Below are positions 50,038 to 62,033 of a stretch of 64,000 nt of DNA, one piece after another. Below the pieces are notes generated by a model, which was not told where the DNA came from, did not search any database, and saw nothing but the letters and a program-made list of their open reading frames with translations. The DNA is from Zerene cesonia (Eukaryota > Arthropoda > Insecta > Lepidoptera > Pieridae), in assembly GCF_012273895.1 (NCBI RefSeq), contig NC_052105.1, positions 6,424,716 through 6,488,715 on the forward strand, read 5' to 3'. Within the stretch, counting starts at the first letter, position 1. Each line of letters opens with the position of its first letter. Both the position numbers and the translations under genes were made by a program.

Positions 50038-51008
50038 AAGCTAATATATTAATGTCGTAATACGTATCATGTACGTATTTAATATATAGAGAGGTGTTAT
50101 TTAACACTCATATTAAAAATATATATTTTATCTAAAAGTAAAAATATGTATAGATGGGTACAATATGTTATTTTATCGCCAGTTGGTAAATTAGTGACAT
50201 CTATTGATAAATAAGCGATGGTCAATCACATAGATTATACACTTATATACTGGGTCAATCATGGATACTTTCTTAAAATAAATTGCTGTTGTAAGTTATT
50301 TCATCCAACAATGACAACTAACTTGTCGTAACGAACTTCGAGAGTTGTCTAAATAAAAACCAGTAAAAATGAAGGATATGGCAGTTAGATTTGGCAGTTC
50401 AGAGGGAACGCAAAAGCCCGACAAATCCTTTAAGAGAGTGGAATCAACTTATTTCTGTTATATCTATGTCCAATAATTTTTTATAATAATAATAATAATC
50501 ATTAGTGTACATGTACTTAGTAATTTTTTAATACTTTAACTACTGCATTATATAACTGCTACTTATTACAGCCATATTTTATACTTTGATACAATAAATA
50601 GCGTCTTCGTACATAACATAGAAAATTGTCATGTCGCGGCGTTTGGTTACTCACTCCGAAACGACTGGACCGATTTTTATTAAAATTTTTGTGCATTCGG
50701 AATGCTCGGATAATCTGATATAGGCAGAACGTTTATCGAATCAGCTAGTACTCATAAGAATCAATATTTAATGGTCGTAATAGATATAGAATACACACTC
50801 AACGATATTTGGTTATTAAATATTATTGCTGCAAGTTACAAGTAAGTTGAAATTCAAACTTTTATTTTATTATTACTTATTCAATGAGACTTCTATAAGT
50901 ATTTTTGAATCGTCCTAACACAGTTTTACCATTTACTGCAGTTGAATGCATAAGATGATTGTATTTCTAAATTAATAACATGTATTGTTATATCCAAATA
51001 TAACATTA

Positions 51009-51171
51009 CTAGCTGCGCCCCGCGTTTACACGTTTGCCTATATGTTACTCCAGTTATTCAGCTATCTACATACTAAATTTCATTGCAATCGGATCAGTAG
51101 TTTTTGCGTGAAAGAGCAACAAACACACATACACATCCTTACGAACTTTCGCATTTATAATATTAGTAGGA
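51009..51171 (-). repeat. H1 element with internal deletion near the 3' hairpin
   Basis: CTAGCTGCGCCCCGCG joins almost directly to GCCTATATGTTACTCCAGTT, losing the GTAAGTCCGTATCC block. The 5' end TCCTACTAATATTATAAATG is intact. Confidence 0.75.
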
Positions 51172-51194
51172 AGTAGGATTAATTATTAATTATA

Positions 51195-51200
51195 TTTATT
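51195..51200 (-). terminator. candidate polyadenylation signal of the BUD22-like gene
   Basis: AATAAA on the minus strand lies about 185 nt after the stop codon at 51383 and just outside the H1 copy. Confidence 0.45.
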
Positions 51201-51382
51201 TAGCTGTTATAAATTGCATCATCATGCATATGTATCAACACTGGTATAAATGTATAACTTATTAAATAGACAATTTACTTTGATTAAAACATAACTTGTA
51301 TTAGGATTCTTAGATGCTACATTTACAGTAGAGATGTTTGTAAATAAAACGTCTTCAGATTTTCAAAATAGTATTTAATCCT

Positions 51383-53528
51383 TCAACTATCATCAAAAAC
51401 AATTTTTTTACCTTGAAATGGCAAAACGGATGACAGTTTCTTCTTAGCCTCCCATGAAGGATGCAACTTTTCTGGTTTTTCATCAAATTTATCCTTTGAC
51501 TGACTGTCATTGAATTTGTTTTTCCTATCATTATTATGAAATGATTTGAAATTATTATTTTTATTGAATCTATCGCCATTGTTATCATATGAACTTGCAC
51601 TTTTATTGTATGCTTTTTTAAACTGATTATTTTCTCTACTGTCTTGATCGTAATTTCTAGGTTTACTTTTAGCTACATGTCCAAACATAACAGCTCTCCG
51701 ATATTGCCTATTACCTTGCTTATGTACTTCTTTAACTTCATCCGGAGCCCTAGGCTCAGCTAGGGACATGTAATTATCACCACTTGATGTTTTAAAGAAA
51801 GGGTCAACAACTTTAACAACTTTTATACTTTCATCTTCCTTCTTGTTAAAGTTTCGTTTTAAAATCTTCTCATTGATATTTTTATTTTTATTGTCTTTCC
51901 TCTTATCTCGCTTTTTATTGTCCATTTTTAGAATATTTGGCTTACATACCTCATGTATGGGTTTTGTATCACTGCTTTCCTTTATTGGAGTAGCTCTTAC
52001 GAACTTCCCAACTTCTTCATCATCATCATCATCATCATTATCATTATTATTAACACTGTCATCATCATGGTCACTGTCTATATCATTAGCAACATCTTCG
52101 TTATCTAAATTTAATTCATTGTTTGATTCTTTTGCATCACTAACAGCATTATCATAAATTTCTTCATTCTCTGAGTCATCTGACATATCACTAGAGTCAT
52201 TTTCATCATCTGATATTCTTACATTGTCTTTGTCATCATTGACAACATCTTTCTCAACCATTTCAGCATCTTTATCATTTTGACCTTTATTATCTGTTTT
52301 ACCTTTACCTTTTTTCTTCTCTTTTTGTTTGTCCCTCATTTCTTTCTTGAGCTTTCTGCGTTCATGCCTTGACATTAGTAAATCATTGATAGATATGTTA
52401 CCGAATCTATCTTTTATAGTTTTATATTTGTCTTGCAATGCTTTATGAAGGAGTAGCCTTGCGCATGCCTTGTTCTGGTCAACATCTGGTTTATTTATGT
52501 AATCAGTAAGATTACCTTTGTGTGTGACTATGAATCTAGCAACATCACGAGGTTTGATTTTCTGAAAAATAACAATATGTTCTTATACAAATCTGTACCA
52601 TATTCAACACAATATGTTCCATTGTTTATCTCCAATCTACTTTTGATAAAAAAAAAATCTGTATAACTTTATTACAATTTTCCAGCCATAAGAAAGAACA
52701 TTCCAATCAAATCTTAATCACAACAAATGGATTATTAAAATATTTAACCAGCTTACAAGTCAGCAAATTACAAGTCAAAGGTTATAAAAGAAAGATATTC
52801 TGGTATATGTTCTGGTATATGTTTATTTGTAAAAGAAAGCTATTCTATTTATATTTATTTTATGTTTATTTGTAATAGTAGAAGTGATTCCTATACAAAA
52901 TTACCAAATGCAAAATGACTACTATTTCTAAAATAAATTTTGAATGAAAAAAGTTTAGTTCAGTTTAGTTCACTTTTATTATATATTTGAGAATATTGGG
53001 ATGGTCAGACTTTAGTTTTGGGGAAAGTTCAACTAAATGAAACAACTAAATATGCATACATGAAACCATAGTAACCCAGTCTCTTATAGAGTAGTGGAAC
53101 AGTATAGGCTAAATAATAATAAATAAGTAATGAGACAGGCCCACTAGTCACTTTATAAATGTCTTACACTTAAAGCTGACTAAGCCCATGCACAGTGATG
53201 TCCATTTGATATTCTAGATAGTTTATAATACCTTAATAATCAAGACTTCGTTCACAGCTGACTCTGCTTTCCGTTTCAACTTTTCCTTCACTTTATCTGG
53301 ACCTTTTTTCTCGTTAAAAGTCTTTGCTTTCCTAGTTAGTTTATGTATAGTATGGATTTTAGCTTGATTTAAGCTTTTCTTTAAGTGGATAACCTGTAAA
53401 ATTAAGGAGGGTTATGATAGTAACACCTGCAATATGTTAGGAAAATTATACGGGAAATATTAGAATAAGATAAAACAAAAGATATACACCTCATTATTGA
53501 ACGCTTGTTTTACAGCTCCGACCTCCAT
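51383..53528 (-). CDS. SRFBP1: BUD22/SRFBP1-family nucleolar protein
   Basis: BUD22 proteins act in the nucleolus in 18S rRNA and small-subunit maturation; the animal form is serum response factor-binding protein 1. Minus-strand exons are 53528-53490 (ATG), 53393-53232 and 52561-51383, with phase-0 GT-AG introns, giving 459 residues (human SRFBP1 is of similar size). The first 110 residues are basic and helical (VIHLKKSLNQAKIHTIHKL...). Residues 172-250 are very acidic with a six-Asp run at 243-248. A basic Lys/Asn-rich tract follows, then DPFFKT and the C-terminal family signature HPSWEAKKK with FQGKKIVFDD (433-459). A TTG inside exon 3 is not the start; homologous coding continues into both upstream exons. 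The gene is divergent from RpL36. Family assignment rests mainly on the C-terminal signature. Confidence 0.87.
52019..52036 (-). repeat. coding Asp-codon microsatellite
   Basis: Six tandem GAT codons (CAT units on the plus strand) encode Asp 243-248 of the BUD22-like protein. Length variation here would stay in frame. Confidence 0.85.
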
Positions 53529-54326
53529 AATTCAAGCTAGACATAAATGAACGCGTTGAATCAGAGGTTATATTTTTTTTAGTATTTCTCACACTAGAAA
53601 CAATAATATGTAAAAATTGAACATATGCCACGTTGAATTTAAAAGGAAATAATAATGTATGTTGAAGTTAGCCTTAATAAATTAGTCTTGTAAACAACTC
53701 CGAATTCGTCGTCCAATGTTGTTTATTTTTTAAGGTTAGTTTTTCTAACACTGTCAACTGTCAAGTGTCAGCTGTGGATAATGATTTTCTTTTTTTATCA
53801 TTTCTTTGCGTAATAATTCTAGTATTTTAGTGTTTTTATTGTATTTACCTAGGTAGTAGGAACCAAGGAAAAAGTTTTGTAATGGATTTGGAGAGAAATT
53901 TACATTGATAATATCTATTTCGATATTTGGTTTGCGTGTTTAAGCTTAAGATCAAAAAGGGGGTAAGGTAATTTGCAATAAGTAAATCTACTATGTCATA
54001 CGACTGGACGTTATCTAAATTTACTCCAAACCACTATACTAAACTAAAACAGACTTCTTTTTTTTTCTTTTTCCTTAGTTGCAATTCCCTAAACCAAAGA
54101 CAATTAACATCAAGTTTGTCAAATGTCAAGTGTCAGTTTCGAGTATTTCTTTTCGTGAAAACTGTCATTGAGTCAAGTACGTTTTCGCAAATTTAATTTA
54201 TTTTTATCAATAAGATCTTTTAATATTTTGTGTTAAATGAAGTGCATTCAGCGTTGAAATAATACTAGTGTTAAGTGTCGTTAAGTATTTAATCGCCAAG
54301 TTCAACCTGTGCCTGTTTATTTCAGC
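53529..54326. promoter_or_regulatory. shared divergent promoter region of the BUD22-like gene and RpL36
   Basis: The two start codons are 798 bp apart and point away from each other. The 20-mer TGTCAACTGTCAAGTGTCAG (53752-53771) recurs with one change at 54117-54136. The second copy lies 12 bp before a pyrimidine start, CTTTTC at 54149-54154, which suits a TOP-type ribosomal protein start. A donor-like GTACGT at 54177 and the acceptor TTTATTTCAG ending at 54325 suggest a leader intron 54177-54325. Start site and leader exon are inferred. Confidence 0.5.
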
Positions 54327-56128
54327 ATGGCTCCGAGGTTCGAGATCGCGGTAGGTCTTCGTAAAGGCCACAAAACAACAAAGATTTCCGCAGGGAAAAA
54401 GGGTATCACAGACAAAGCAATCAGAATCAGACCCGCCAGGCTTAAGGGCGTAAGTACTTTTTGATGTTATTGTTTATAAACTATTTATTTAGAAAGTTAA
54501 ATTTTTACAATTTAACCGTAATTTAAGCCGGTACCAGTTGGCTTACAACTATAGATCCTAGCTTATTTACTAACTTTTTATTTAACTATAATAGTCTGTA
54601 AATTATAATGTATCAATCGATGGATATAGTATGTGACAAAAACACTATCTTAACCTAATACAATGTCCATTGTAATAATTCTATAGTTTATGCTATATCC
54701 GAACTTAGACAAATTCAAATATTAATTTTTTTCTCTATTTCAGCTTCAAACCAAGCACTCCAAATTTGTGAGGGATTTGGTACGCGAAGTAGTCGGCCAT
54801 GCTCCTTATGAAAAGAGAGTAATGGAGTTGCTCAAGGTTTGTTGTATTTTGCATTAGTTTATTATGATTTAATTCTACGAAAAGGGTTTATTGTTACTCA
54901 ATAAGCACCCAAATACAGTAGAATGAAAGCATTCAGGAGAATAACATGATATCATTTATAAAAAGCTCTATTTTAAAAGATTTTAATGAAATTTATTTGA
55001 TGTGTTCATGCTTGTGAACCATTTGTGTACTGAATCCTGAAAGAACTTAAAAATTTAAAATAATGAAAATTATATTCATAATGCATCACATAAAGGTGGA
55101 CATAATTAACTGATGCAACTAAGACCTGATCAGGAAATGTGTTGTTATCAATTATGAATTTGTAGTTAGCTTAGTGACTTCATGCTTGATAGAGTATATA
55201 AACTAGCAGTAAAGCCTGTTAGTACATTAATGATATGGCACTCCAAGTAGTTTGCCCTCTAAATTTATAAACCAGTCATTAATTAAGGGAGGTTTATGTG
55301 CAAAAAGGGTGTTTCATGCAAGAAAGTCTTAAATTAATAATTTAAATGCAAAAGTGTAAGTATGGATGGATGTAAGGATGTTTGTTACTCTTTCTCCAGA
55401 ACAGCTTATATGAAATTTGATACCGAGATAGACTATAGTCTAGAATAGCACATAGCCTATTTTTATGTACCCAGGTACCATGCAAAAGACTGCAGGTAAC
55501 ACCTATATGATATGCTTCAAATATATTATATACTATGTAAATTTTGCAGTGTCTTGAAATTTAGAATTTTATTAGGAAAATATCACAAAGATAAACATGT
55601 ATTTTTATGATTAAAAAGCGTGCTTTTTGTGAAATTATATTTCAAGTAACCATATTCAATAGCATTATATTTTTTTGCACAATCAATAGAAATTTGGTTA
55701 GATGAATTAGATTATAGTATAATATGTATTCTTATGTCTGATCAAAATACATTAATGCATTTGTATGTGTGCTGGATGCTCTGTGTACCGACAGAGCTGG
55801 ACGAGATTGATGATTTGTTTTCTATATTTTACAGTTGTAACATTTTTTAGCCGAAGATTTTATTCTTTGTTTATGATTTTATTGGGATGGGAGAAAGTGC
55901 ATGCTGAGAGCAAATAAAGTTTCACTGATGAAGTAGTTTTTAGAGGTTGCCAACTAATAAATGTCTCATCATCATTTTCTTTTCTAGGTGTCAAAAGACA
56001 AGCGTGCTCTGAAATTCTTGAAGAGACGTCTCGGCACACACATCCGCGCCAAGAGGAAGCGTGAAGAGCTCAGCAACGTGCTGGTACAAATGAGGAAGGC
56101 GGCCGCACACGCCCACCACGCGCATTAA
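54327..56128 (+). CDS. RpL36: 60S ribosomal protein L36 (eL36)
   Basis: This is a structural component of the large cytosolic ribosomal subunit. Exons 54327-54449, 54744-54836 and 55988-56128 join in phase 0 with GT-AG introns and end in TAA, giving 118 residues. The N-terminus MAPRFEIAVGLRKGHKTT and the motifs HSKFVRDLVREVVGHAPYEK and FLKRRLGTHIRAKRKREEL are diagnostic of eL36. The protein is strongly basic and ends in an Ala/His tail, AAAHAHHAH. The ATG follows an acceptor AG by one base, so the 5' UTR is probably split by an intron. No close AATAAA follows the stop; the nearest found is at 56424. Confidence 0.98.
55345..55500 (+). repeat. diverged Helitron-like element in RpL36 intron 2
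   Basis: TAAATGCAAAAGTGTAAGTA, TGGATGGATGTAAGG, TTTGTTACTC and GAAATTTGATACCGAGATAG follow the shared plan. The end near CTGCAGGTAAC is decayed. Confidence 0.5.
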
Positions 56129-58194
56129 TAATATAATATTATTAAGATTTGGTCTTTTATTTTGGTTTCTCAAAGTTCATGTATGGTCTAAAACTTCAAT
56201 TTCTTCTGTTTGGTAATTATTTTTCAGATACCTGCAGGATCGATTTAATTTTTTTTCTGTGGAGATACATTCTCCTCCCTTTTTTTTTATTATGGTTATT
56301 TTTTGCATTCTAACTATTAAGGAATAGAATTCAGGATAGTTGTTTGTATCAGTTAATTCAATTTTAATATTGATGCAACTACCAAGTGCTTTATAAGAAC
56401 AAATTCATTGAAATTGCGTAATTAATAAATGGATTGAAATCCATCCAAAATACTTACTGGTTCTATTTAAATTCATACCATCTAAAAACATCTAGAAATT
56501 ACACAAATATTAATTTGTTTATACACCCAATATAATAGCCTTATTATGGGTAGGTCGCTTAGTAAATTTTTTTATAGATGGCGCTACCTAACGCGATTTA
56601 TAAAATAAATTTTTTTTTTTAATTTTTTATGCTTACGCATTGATTAATTTATAACATTAGAAATGCCTAGGTCTAGTTTCCATGACCAGTCACCGATACA
56701 AATTAAGGTTCCTTCTAATTTTTTAGCTATAAGGCTAAAAAACTATTCGGTGCGTATCGTTAGAGTATGTAACCAATGCGACAATCGGCGCGAAATGTGT
56801 ATTTATAGGTTCAAGTTTTAGCGATAGTTACCTGCTAATCACACTAGAGGGTTTAAAGAAATTATTTACTTTACAAAAGATAACGAGCAAATAATCGTAT
56901 TATCCGCATATTTTTACCTATATATATAACCTATATAATATTGTAGTACACTTGGATATAATGAAATATCCTTATAGTTTGAAAAATGTAACTGTTTATT
57001 AGTAAAATTATTTTCAAAATCGGATCAGTACTTTCTAAAATTACCCTTTGCACAATATGTATTATAAAAAATTCAGAAACTACCTAACTATTTCTAGCAA
57101 TGAATAGAATAATAATAAAAATATAATGGTTGTAACAACAAAATTCTAATTTTAATCGTATAACGTTTTAAAGTTTTCTGTGATTTGTTCTATATCGGTC
57201 AAGGCTTTAAATCGATAATAGCTTTTTAGTTCAGTAAATGTCCGCTATTTCGTGTGGCGCTGACCAATTTTAATATTAAAAATTGATTTCTAAAATCATT
57301 GTACTTCCATACTCATACAATAGTGTCATTTAAAATTACAACCTTTACATAATCTATAATTTATTACTATTCACCACCATTTATTAATAAACTCGGCTAA
57401 TCGCAATCATTGCCTTTAACATTTTATGAATTACATCTACGACCTGTATAAAATTATTATTTTGAATTATACGTCACGTAAACAAGTTATTTTGTAAACA
57501 GTTTCTATTCTATCAACAATAAAATAATTGTTATTGTTGCCTACAGAGGTCAAGCCGATATCTTTCACGTAAAATTGCGTCAAGATATATTTTAAATAAG
57601 ATCAAGTACCTACTTATGCTTTTGTTACTAGTTGTAATATTATATCTACTATGAATGTACGAGACAAATTCAGGTATTGGTATATACACTAGAAATTATT
57701 GATTTTTTTATATATTGTAATCTGCAGAGTTTGTTTGTTTGACCGCACTAATTTCACGAATTTTAGAAATTTACACAACAATGACAAATAATATAGTTAG
57801 TAGACTCTGAAGAACGATCAATCAAAACAAAAATTTACGAGTATACTCAATTGGAAGTAGGTCTTTATTCGCGGAATTAATACAAAGCAATCAATTTTGT
57901 TAGAAAGCGACATCCTTCCTTCAATAAACGTTGCACAAATCACAACGCAACAAGTACGCACTATTAGTAACGTTTAATACTGCATAAATTACTAATTAGT
58001 ATTAATGTATTTTACGTCATGCAAAGAACTGCAGATATATCTGTTTATTGTGATATTGTAATAAACACGATAGCGCGACATAAATGACGTAATAAATATC
58101 GAAAATAATGACAACTATCAACAGATAGTAAGTGCCTACTTCCTACCATAAACTATACGTCATACAAAATAGCCATTACTGTAAGTATATACTG
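56129..58194. other. intergenic region after RpL36
   Basis: This is AT-rich sequence with no long frame and no clear repeat. The short phrase TAGATGGCGCTACC near 56575 and a small H2-like piece near 57720 are all I can point to. Confidence 0.5.
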
Positions 58195-58316
58195 ATCTAC
58201 ACTAATAATATGAAGCTTAAGAGTATGTTTGTATGCGCTAATGTACCGATTTCAAAATTTTCTTTCACCTTTCTTTATGTACCTACATGATACGAGAAGC
58301 CAAGACGGACGGCTAG
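58195..58316 (+). repeat. diverged H2-related element
   Basis: TCTACACTAATAATATGAAG, GAGTATGTTTGTATGCGCTA and GAAGCCAAGACGGACGGCTA give the H2 plan, with the middle deleted. Confidence 0.6.
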
Positions 58317-58332
58317 ACTACCCTAAAATATA

Positions 58333-58545
<213 letters not shown>

Positions 58546-59241
58546 GAAGTCGAAGTAAAAGAACATTTCTTAAAAATATGAAGTTTGAAAATGTATCCAT
58601 TTTGGGCACATTTTTGTCATGTTAGAATTGTTTACTAGTAAGTAATAGAGTTATAAAAAATTCTGGTATTGTATTTGGACTTTACACTTTACTCATGAGA
58701 AAGTTATTGTCACGTAAATAAAGTCGCTTGTACAGCTAGTATTTAGTGAAATAAAAAAGAAAAGTATATTTGAAACAAATACGTACTTACTATATACTCT
58801 GTTATATTTATTAAACAATCTATAGAATAAATTATTACTTATTCCTAAAGATTCGTACCAGTTACCACCCTCGCTTTCATTTGTAAATGTACCTACACCG
58901 CTCTATTGATGAAACTTTTAAACCCCATTGCAACCTTGATAAAACTAAACCGATGTTCTATTGTCTATACGTTCAGAAGTCAGAACAATATAAACATCAA
59001 ATTCTTTGAATTAGTATTTGAAACAAAATAGCCGTAATCAATTAGACAAAGAAGCATGAGCGGGACCCATAATTACATCATTAATTTAAAAGCACGTAAC
59101 GTATAGTCACGATTTAAATAAGATAACTACCTAATGGTATGAATTAACGAATATTCAAACATTGGCATTATTGTATCGATTAAAACGCATAAAATGTATT
59201 ATTTTTTAAAAAGTTAAAGAGTTGTAATGACACGGAATATA

Positions 59242-60382
59242 CCTAGTCTTGCCATAAATATTGTAATAAAGAAAAAAGAAAATTGTTAACTGCAAATAAC
59301 ATTTATTACTNNNNNNNNNNNNNNNNNNNNNNNNNNNNNNNNNNNNNNNNNNNNNNNNNNNNNNNNNNNNNNNNNNNNNNNNNNNNNNNNNNNNNNNNNN
59401 NNNNNNNNNNNNNNNNNNNNNNNNNNNNNNNNNNNNNNNNNNNNNNNNNNNNNNNNNNNNNNNNNNNNNNNNNNNNNNNNNNNNNNNNNNNNNNNNNNNN
59501 NNNNNNNNNNNNNNNNNNNNNNNNNNNNNNNNNNNNNNNNNNNNNNNNNNNNNNNNNNNNNNNNNNNNNNNNNNNNNNNNNNNNNNNNNNNNNNNNNNNN
59601 NNNNNNNNNNNNNNNNNNNNNNNNNNNNNNNNNNNNNNNNNNNNNNNNNNNNNNNNNNNNNNNNNNNNNNNNNNNNNNNNNNNNNNNNNNNNNNNNNNNN
59701 NNNNNNNNNNNNNNNNNNNNNNNNNNNNNNNNNNNNNNNNNNNNNNNNNNNNNNNNNNNNNNNNNNNNNNNNNNNNNNNNNNNNNNNNNNNNNNNNNNNN
59801 NNNNNNNNNNNNNNNNNNNNNNNNNNNNNNNNNNNNNNNNNNNNNNNNNNNNNNNNNNNNNNNNNNNNNNNNNNNNNNNNNNNNNNNNNNNNNNNNNNNN
59901 NNNNNNNNNNNNNNNNNNNNNNNNNNNNNNNNNNNNNNNNNNNNNNNNNNNNNNNNNNNNNNNNNNNNNNNNNNNNNNNNNNNNNNNNNNNNNNNNNNNN
60001 NNNNNNNNNNNNNNNNNNNNNNNNNNNNNNNNNNNNNNNNNNNNNNNNNNNNNNNNNNNNNNNNNNNNNNNNNNNNNNNNNNNNNNNNNNNNNNNNNNNN
60101 NNNNNNNNNNNNNNNNNNNNNNNNNNNNNNNNNNNNNNNNNNNNNNNNNNNNNNNNNNNNNNNNNNNNNNNNNNNNNNNNNNNNNNNNNNNNNNNNNNNN
60201 NNNNNNNNNNNNNNNNNNNNNNNNNNNNNNNNNNNNNNNNNNNNNNNNNNNNNNNNNNNNNNNNNNNNNNNNNNNNNNNNNNNNNNNNNNNNNNNNNNNN
60301 NNNNNNNNNNATGACAGATTCGAAATTCAAATGTAATATTTTTTTTATAATTAAGTGTAACAGTATTTATGGCCAGACTAAG
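59242..60382. mobile_element. mariner/Tc1-like transposon, interior unsequenced
   Basis: It has the same ends and orientation as 37413-38538 (CCTAGTCTTGCCATAAATA; ...GGCCAGACTAAG) with TA on both sides. The visible left 60 nt are identical to the first copy, implying a young family. Confidence 0.78.
59311..60310. other. assembly gap (1000 N)
   Basis: This is a placeholder run of exactly 1000 N inside a mariner copy. Confidence 0.99.
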
Positions 60383-61700
60383 TATATAATATATTCTACA
60401 ATGCTAACGTCACATTGTTTGAGAATTTAGAACGACCTTTTTAGTTTTTTTTTACATCACACGTTACCCATGAAATAACAGCTTCATTGACCTCGTCAAA
60501 TAATTCTAATACTACCGGGTTATACTACGTAGTTTTATCGAATCTTCAATCCTCATTCGCAATCAATTAAATGTGGACTTTGATCGGTGCCTTCCACGAG
60601 ACCATAGAGTTATTTAACGAGACTTTAGGATTCAAATGACAACTTTCCTTTAACATGTAATAAGAGTTGTGGAAATTTGAACTTACGACACGAATATATT
60701 ATATTTACCTGTATTCTATGACTGAGACATGCACGCAGCTGAAGCACAATGATAATTACGTTGACATATGAATCTATAAGATATCTATTAATAGTCTCAT
60801 AAATTTTTAAGTATTATAGAAGCGAGGTGTACCTTAAAATAGGAAAAGTTATATTTATATTCATGTATGATTAGAAAATGTGATTTTTAATAAGACATGC
60901 CTTTAATCCAGTATTAAATATGATAAATTATCCTAATTAATATTATAAATGAGAAAGTTTGATTTTTTCAGGATGGATGGATGTAGCTATGTCTGTATGT
61001 TTGTTCCTCTCTCACTTGAAAACATTTGAATGGATTTTGATAATTTTTTTGTAGTGATGTATCTCATACACCAGATTAACACGAGCTATAGAAATACTTG
61101 CCCGGGTTCGGCAGTCGCTGTTACGCGCCATAGCTGGTATTGTGAGAAGGGCGCAAATATGAAATAAGTTGTACGTGCTCTTTCTATGCAAATAACTAAG
61201 AGTTAAATAAAATCAATATAATTTTAAGCACCTATTTTTGTTTTTAGTTACAGTACACTCACACGCTATGAACGCTGAAGCAATTTCGATAAAATTAATC
61301 AAAATTATAGATAATAACACTTTAAATAAGAACTAGGCTACCCACTATCGATTAAATTAAACAAGTTTGCATGTATTGTAGGGGAAGGGGATGTGGTACC
61401 TTCCGTAAGAACTCAGAGCGAACCCAATTCGTGCCGAAGCGTGCTCGACTCCCACATTTAAAACATTTGTGGAACAGCTATCGCGCGAGATAGACACGCA
61501 AGTCTCCGTTCCGGCTAATTTTGTTGTCTGAGCGAACTTAATGAACCAAGATAGCTCGCTAGTATGATGTATCTATTATTTTGTGCTCATAATCAAAAAT
61601 ATGAAACACAATTACTCAAGGCCACAACACACTCATGTCACGTTTTTTAATTTTACATCATAATTTATGCATAGCACTTGGCATCTGTACAAACAAAATT
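60383..61700. other. intergenic region with decayed repeats
   Basis: A Helitron-like copy (about 60940-61140: TAATATTATAAATGAGAAAG, GGATGGATGGATGTAGC, CGCCATAGCTGGTA) and an S3 5' fragment reading on the minus strand (61415-61473: GAGTCGAGCACGCTTCGGCA) are visible. No gene is supported. Confidence 0.5.
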
Positions 61701-61705
61701 AATCT

Positions 61706-61822
61706 GAAATGTTTGTTTGTTTGAACGCTCTAACCTCAGGAACCACTGGACAGATTTCAAAAATTCTTTCACGGTTGTTGATACTACCTTTATATATGCC
61801 ACGTGCGAAGCCGAGCATTAGT
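61706..61822 (+). repeat. H2 element, truncated at both ends
   Basis: AATGTTTGTTTGTTTGAACG, CTCTAACCTCAGGAACCACT and CCACGTGCGAAGCCGAGCA are recognisable H2 sequence. Confidence 0.7.
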
Positions 61823-61833
61823 GATATATCATA

Positions 61834-62033
61834 TCCTACTAATATTATAAATGCGAAAGTTTTTAAGGATGTGTGTATATTTGTTGCTCTTTCACGCAAG
61901 AACTACTGAACCGACTGCAATGAAATTTGGTACGCAGACAGCTCGACAACTGGAATAACATATAGGCAACTTTTTATTCCGATATTCCTACGGCATACGG
62001 ACTTACGCGGGTGAAACCGCGGGGCGCAGCTAG
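61834..62033 (+). repeat. Helitron-like element, family H1, full length
   Basis: It runs from TCCTACTAATATTATAAATG to ACCGCGGGGCGCAGCTAG and begins only 12 bp after a truncated H2 copy. Confidence 0.82.

Larger units (their letters stand above)
45115..51382. other. 3' UTR of gene B and intergenic spacer
   Basis: After the gene B stop and polyadenylation signal the sequence is AT-rich with repeats (S3 at 46455, mariner in H2 at 47309, S1 at 49710, H1 at 51009). The stretch 49080-49380 is more complex and less AT-rich than its surroundings but has no plausible long frame. I see no gene here. Confidence 0.6.

Noticed and set aside
51843..52157. 104-residue Ser/Leu-rich plus-strand frame
   Set aside because: It is the antisense of the acidic Asp/Lys-rich part of the BUD22-like gene.
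52436..52438. TTG as a start codon for the BUD22-like protein
   Set aside because: Coding continues upstream in frame to a splice acceptor and two further exons with an ATG at 53528. The TTG is an internal Leu codon.
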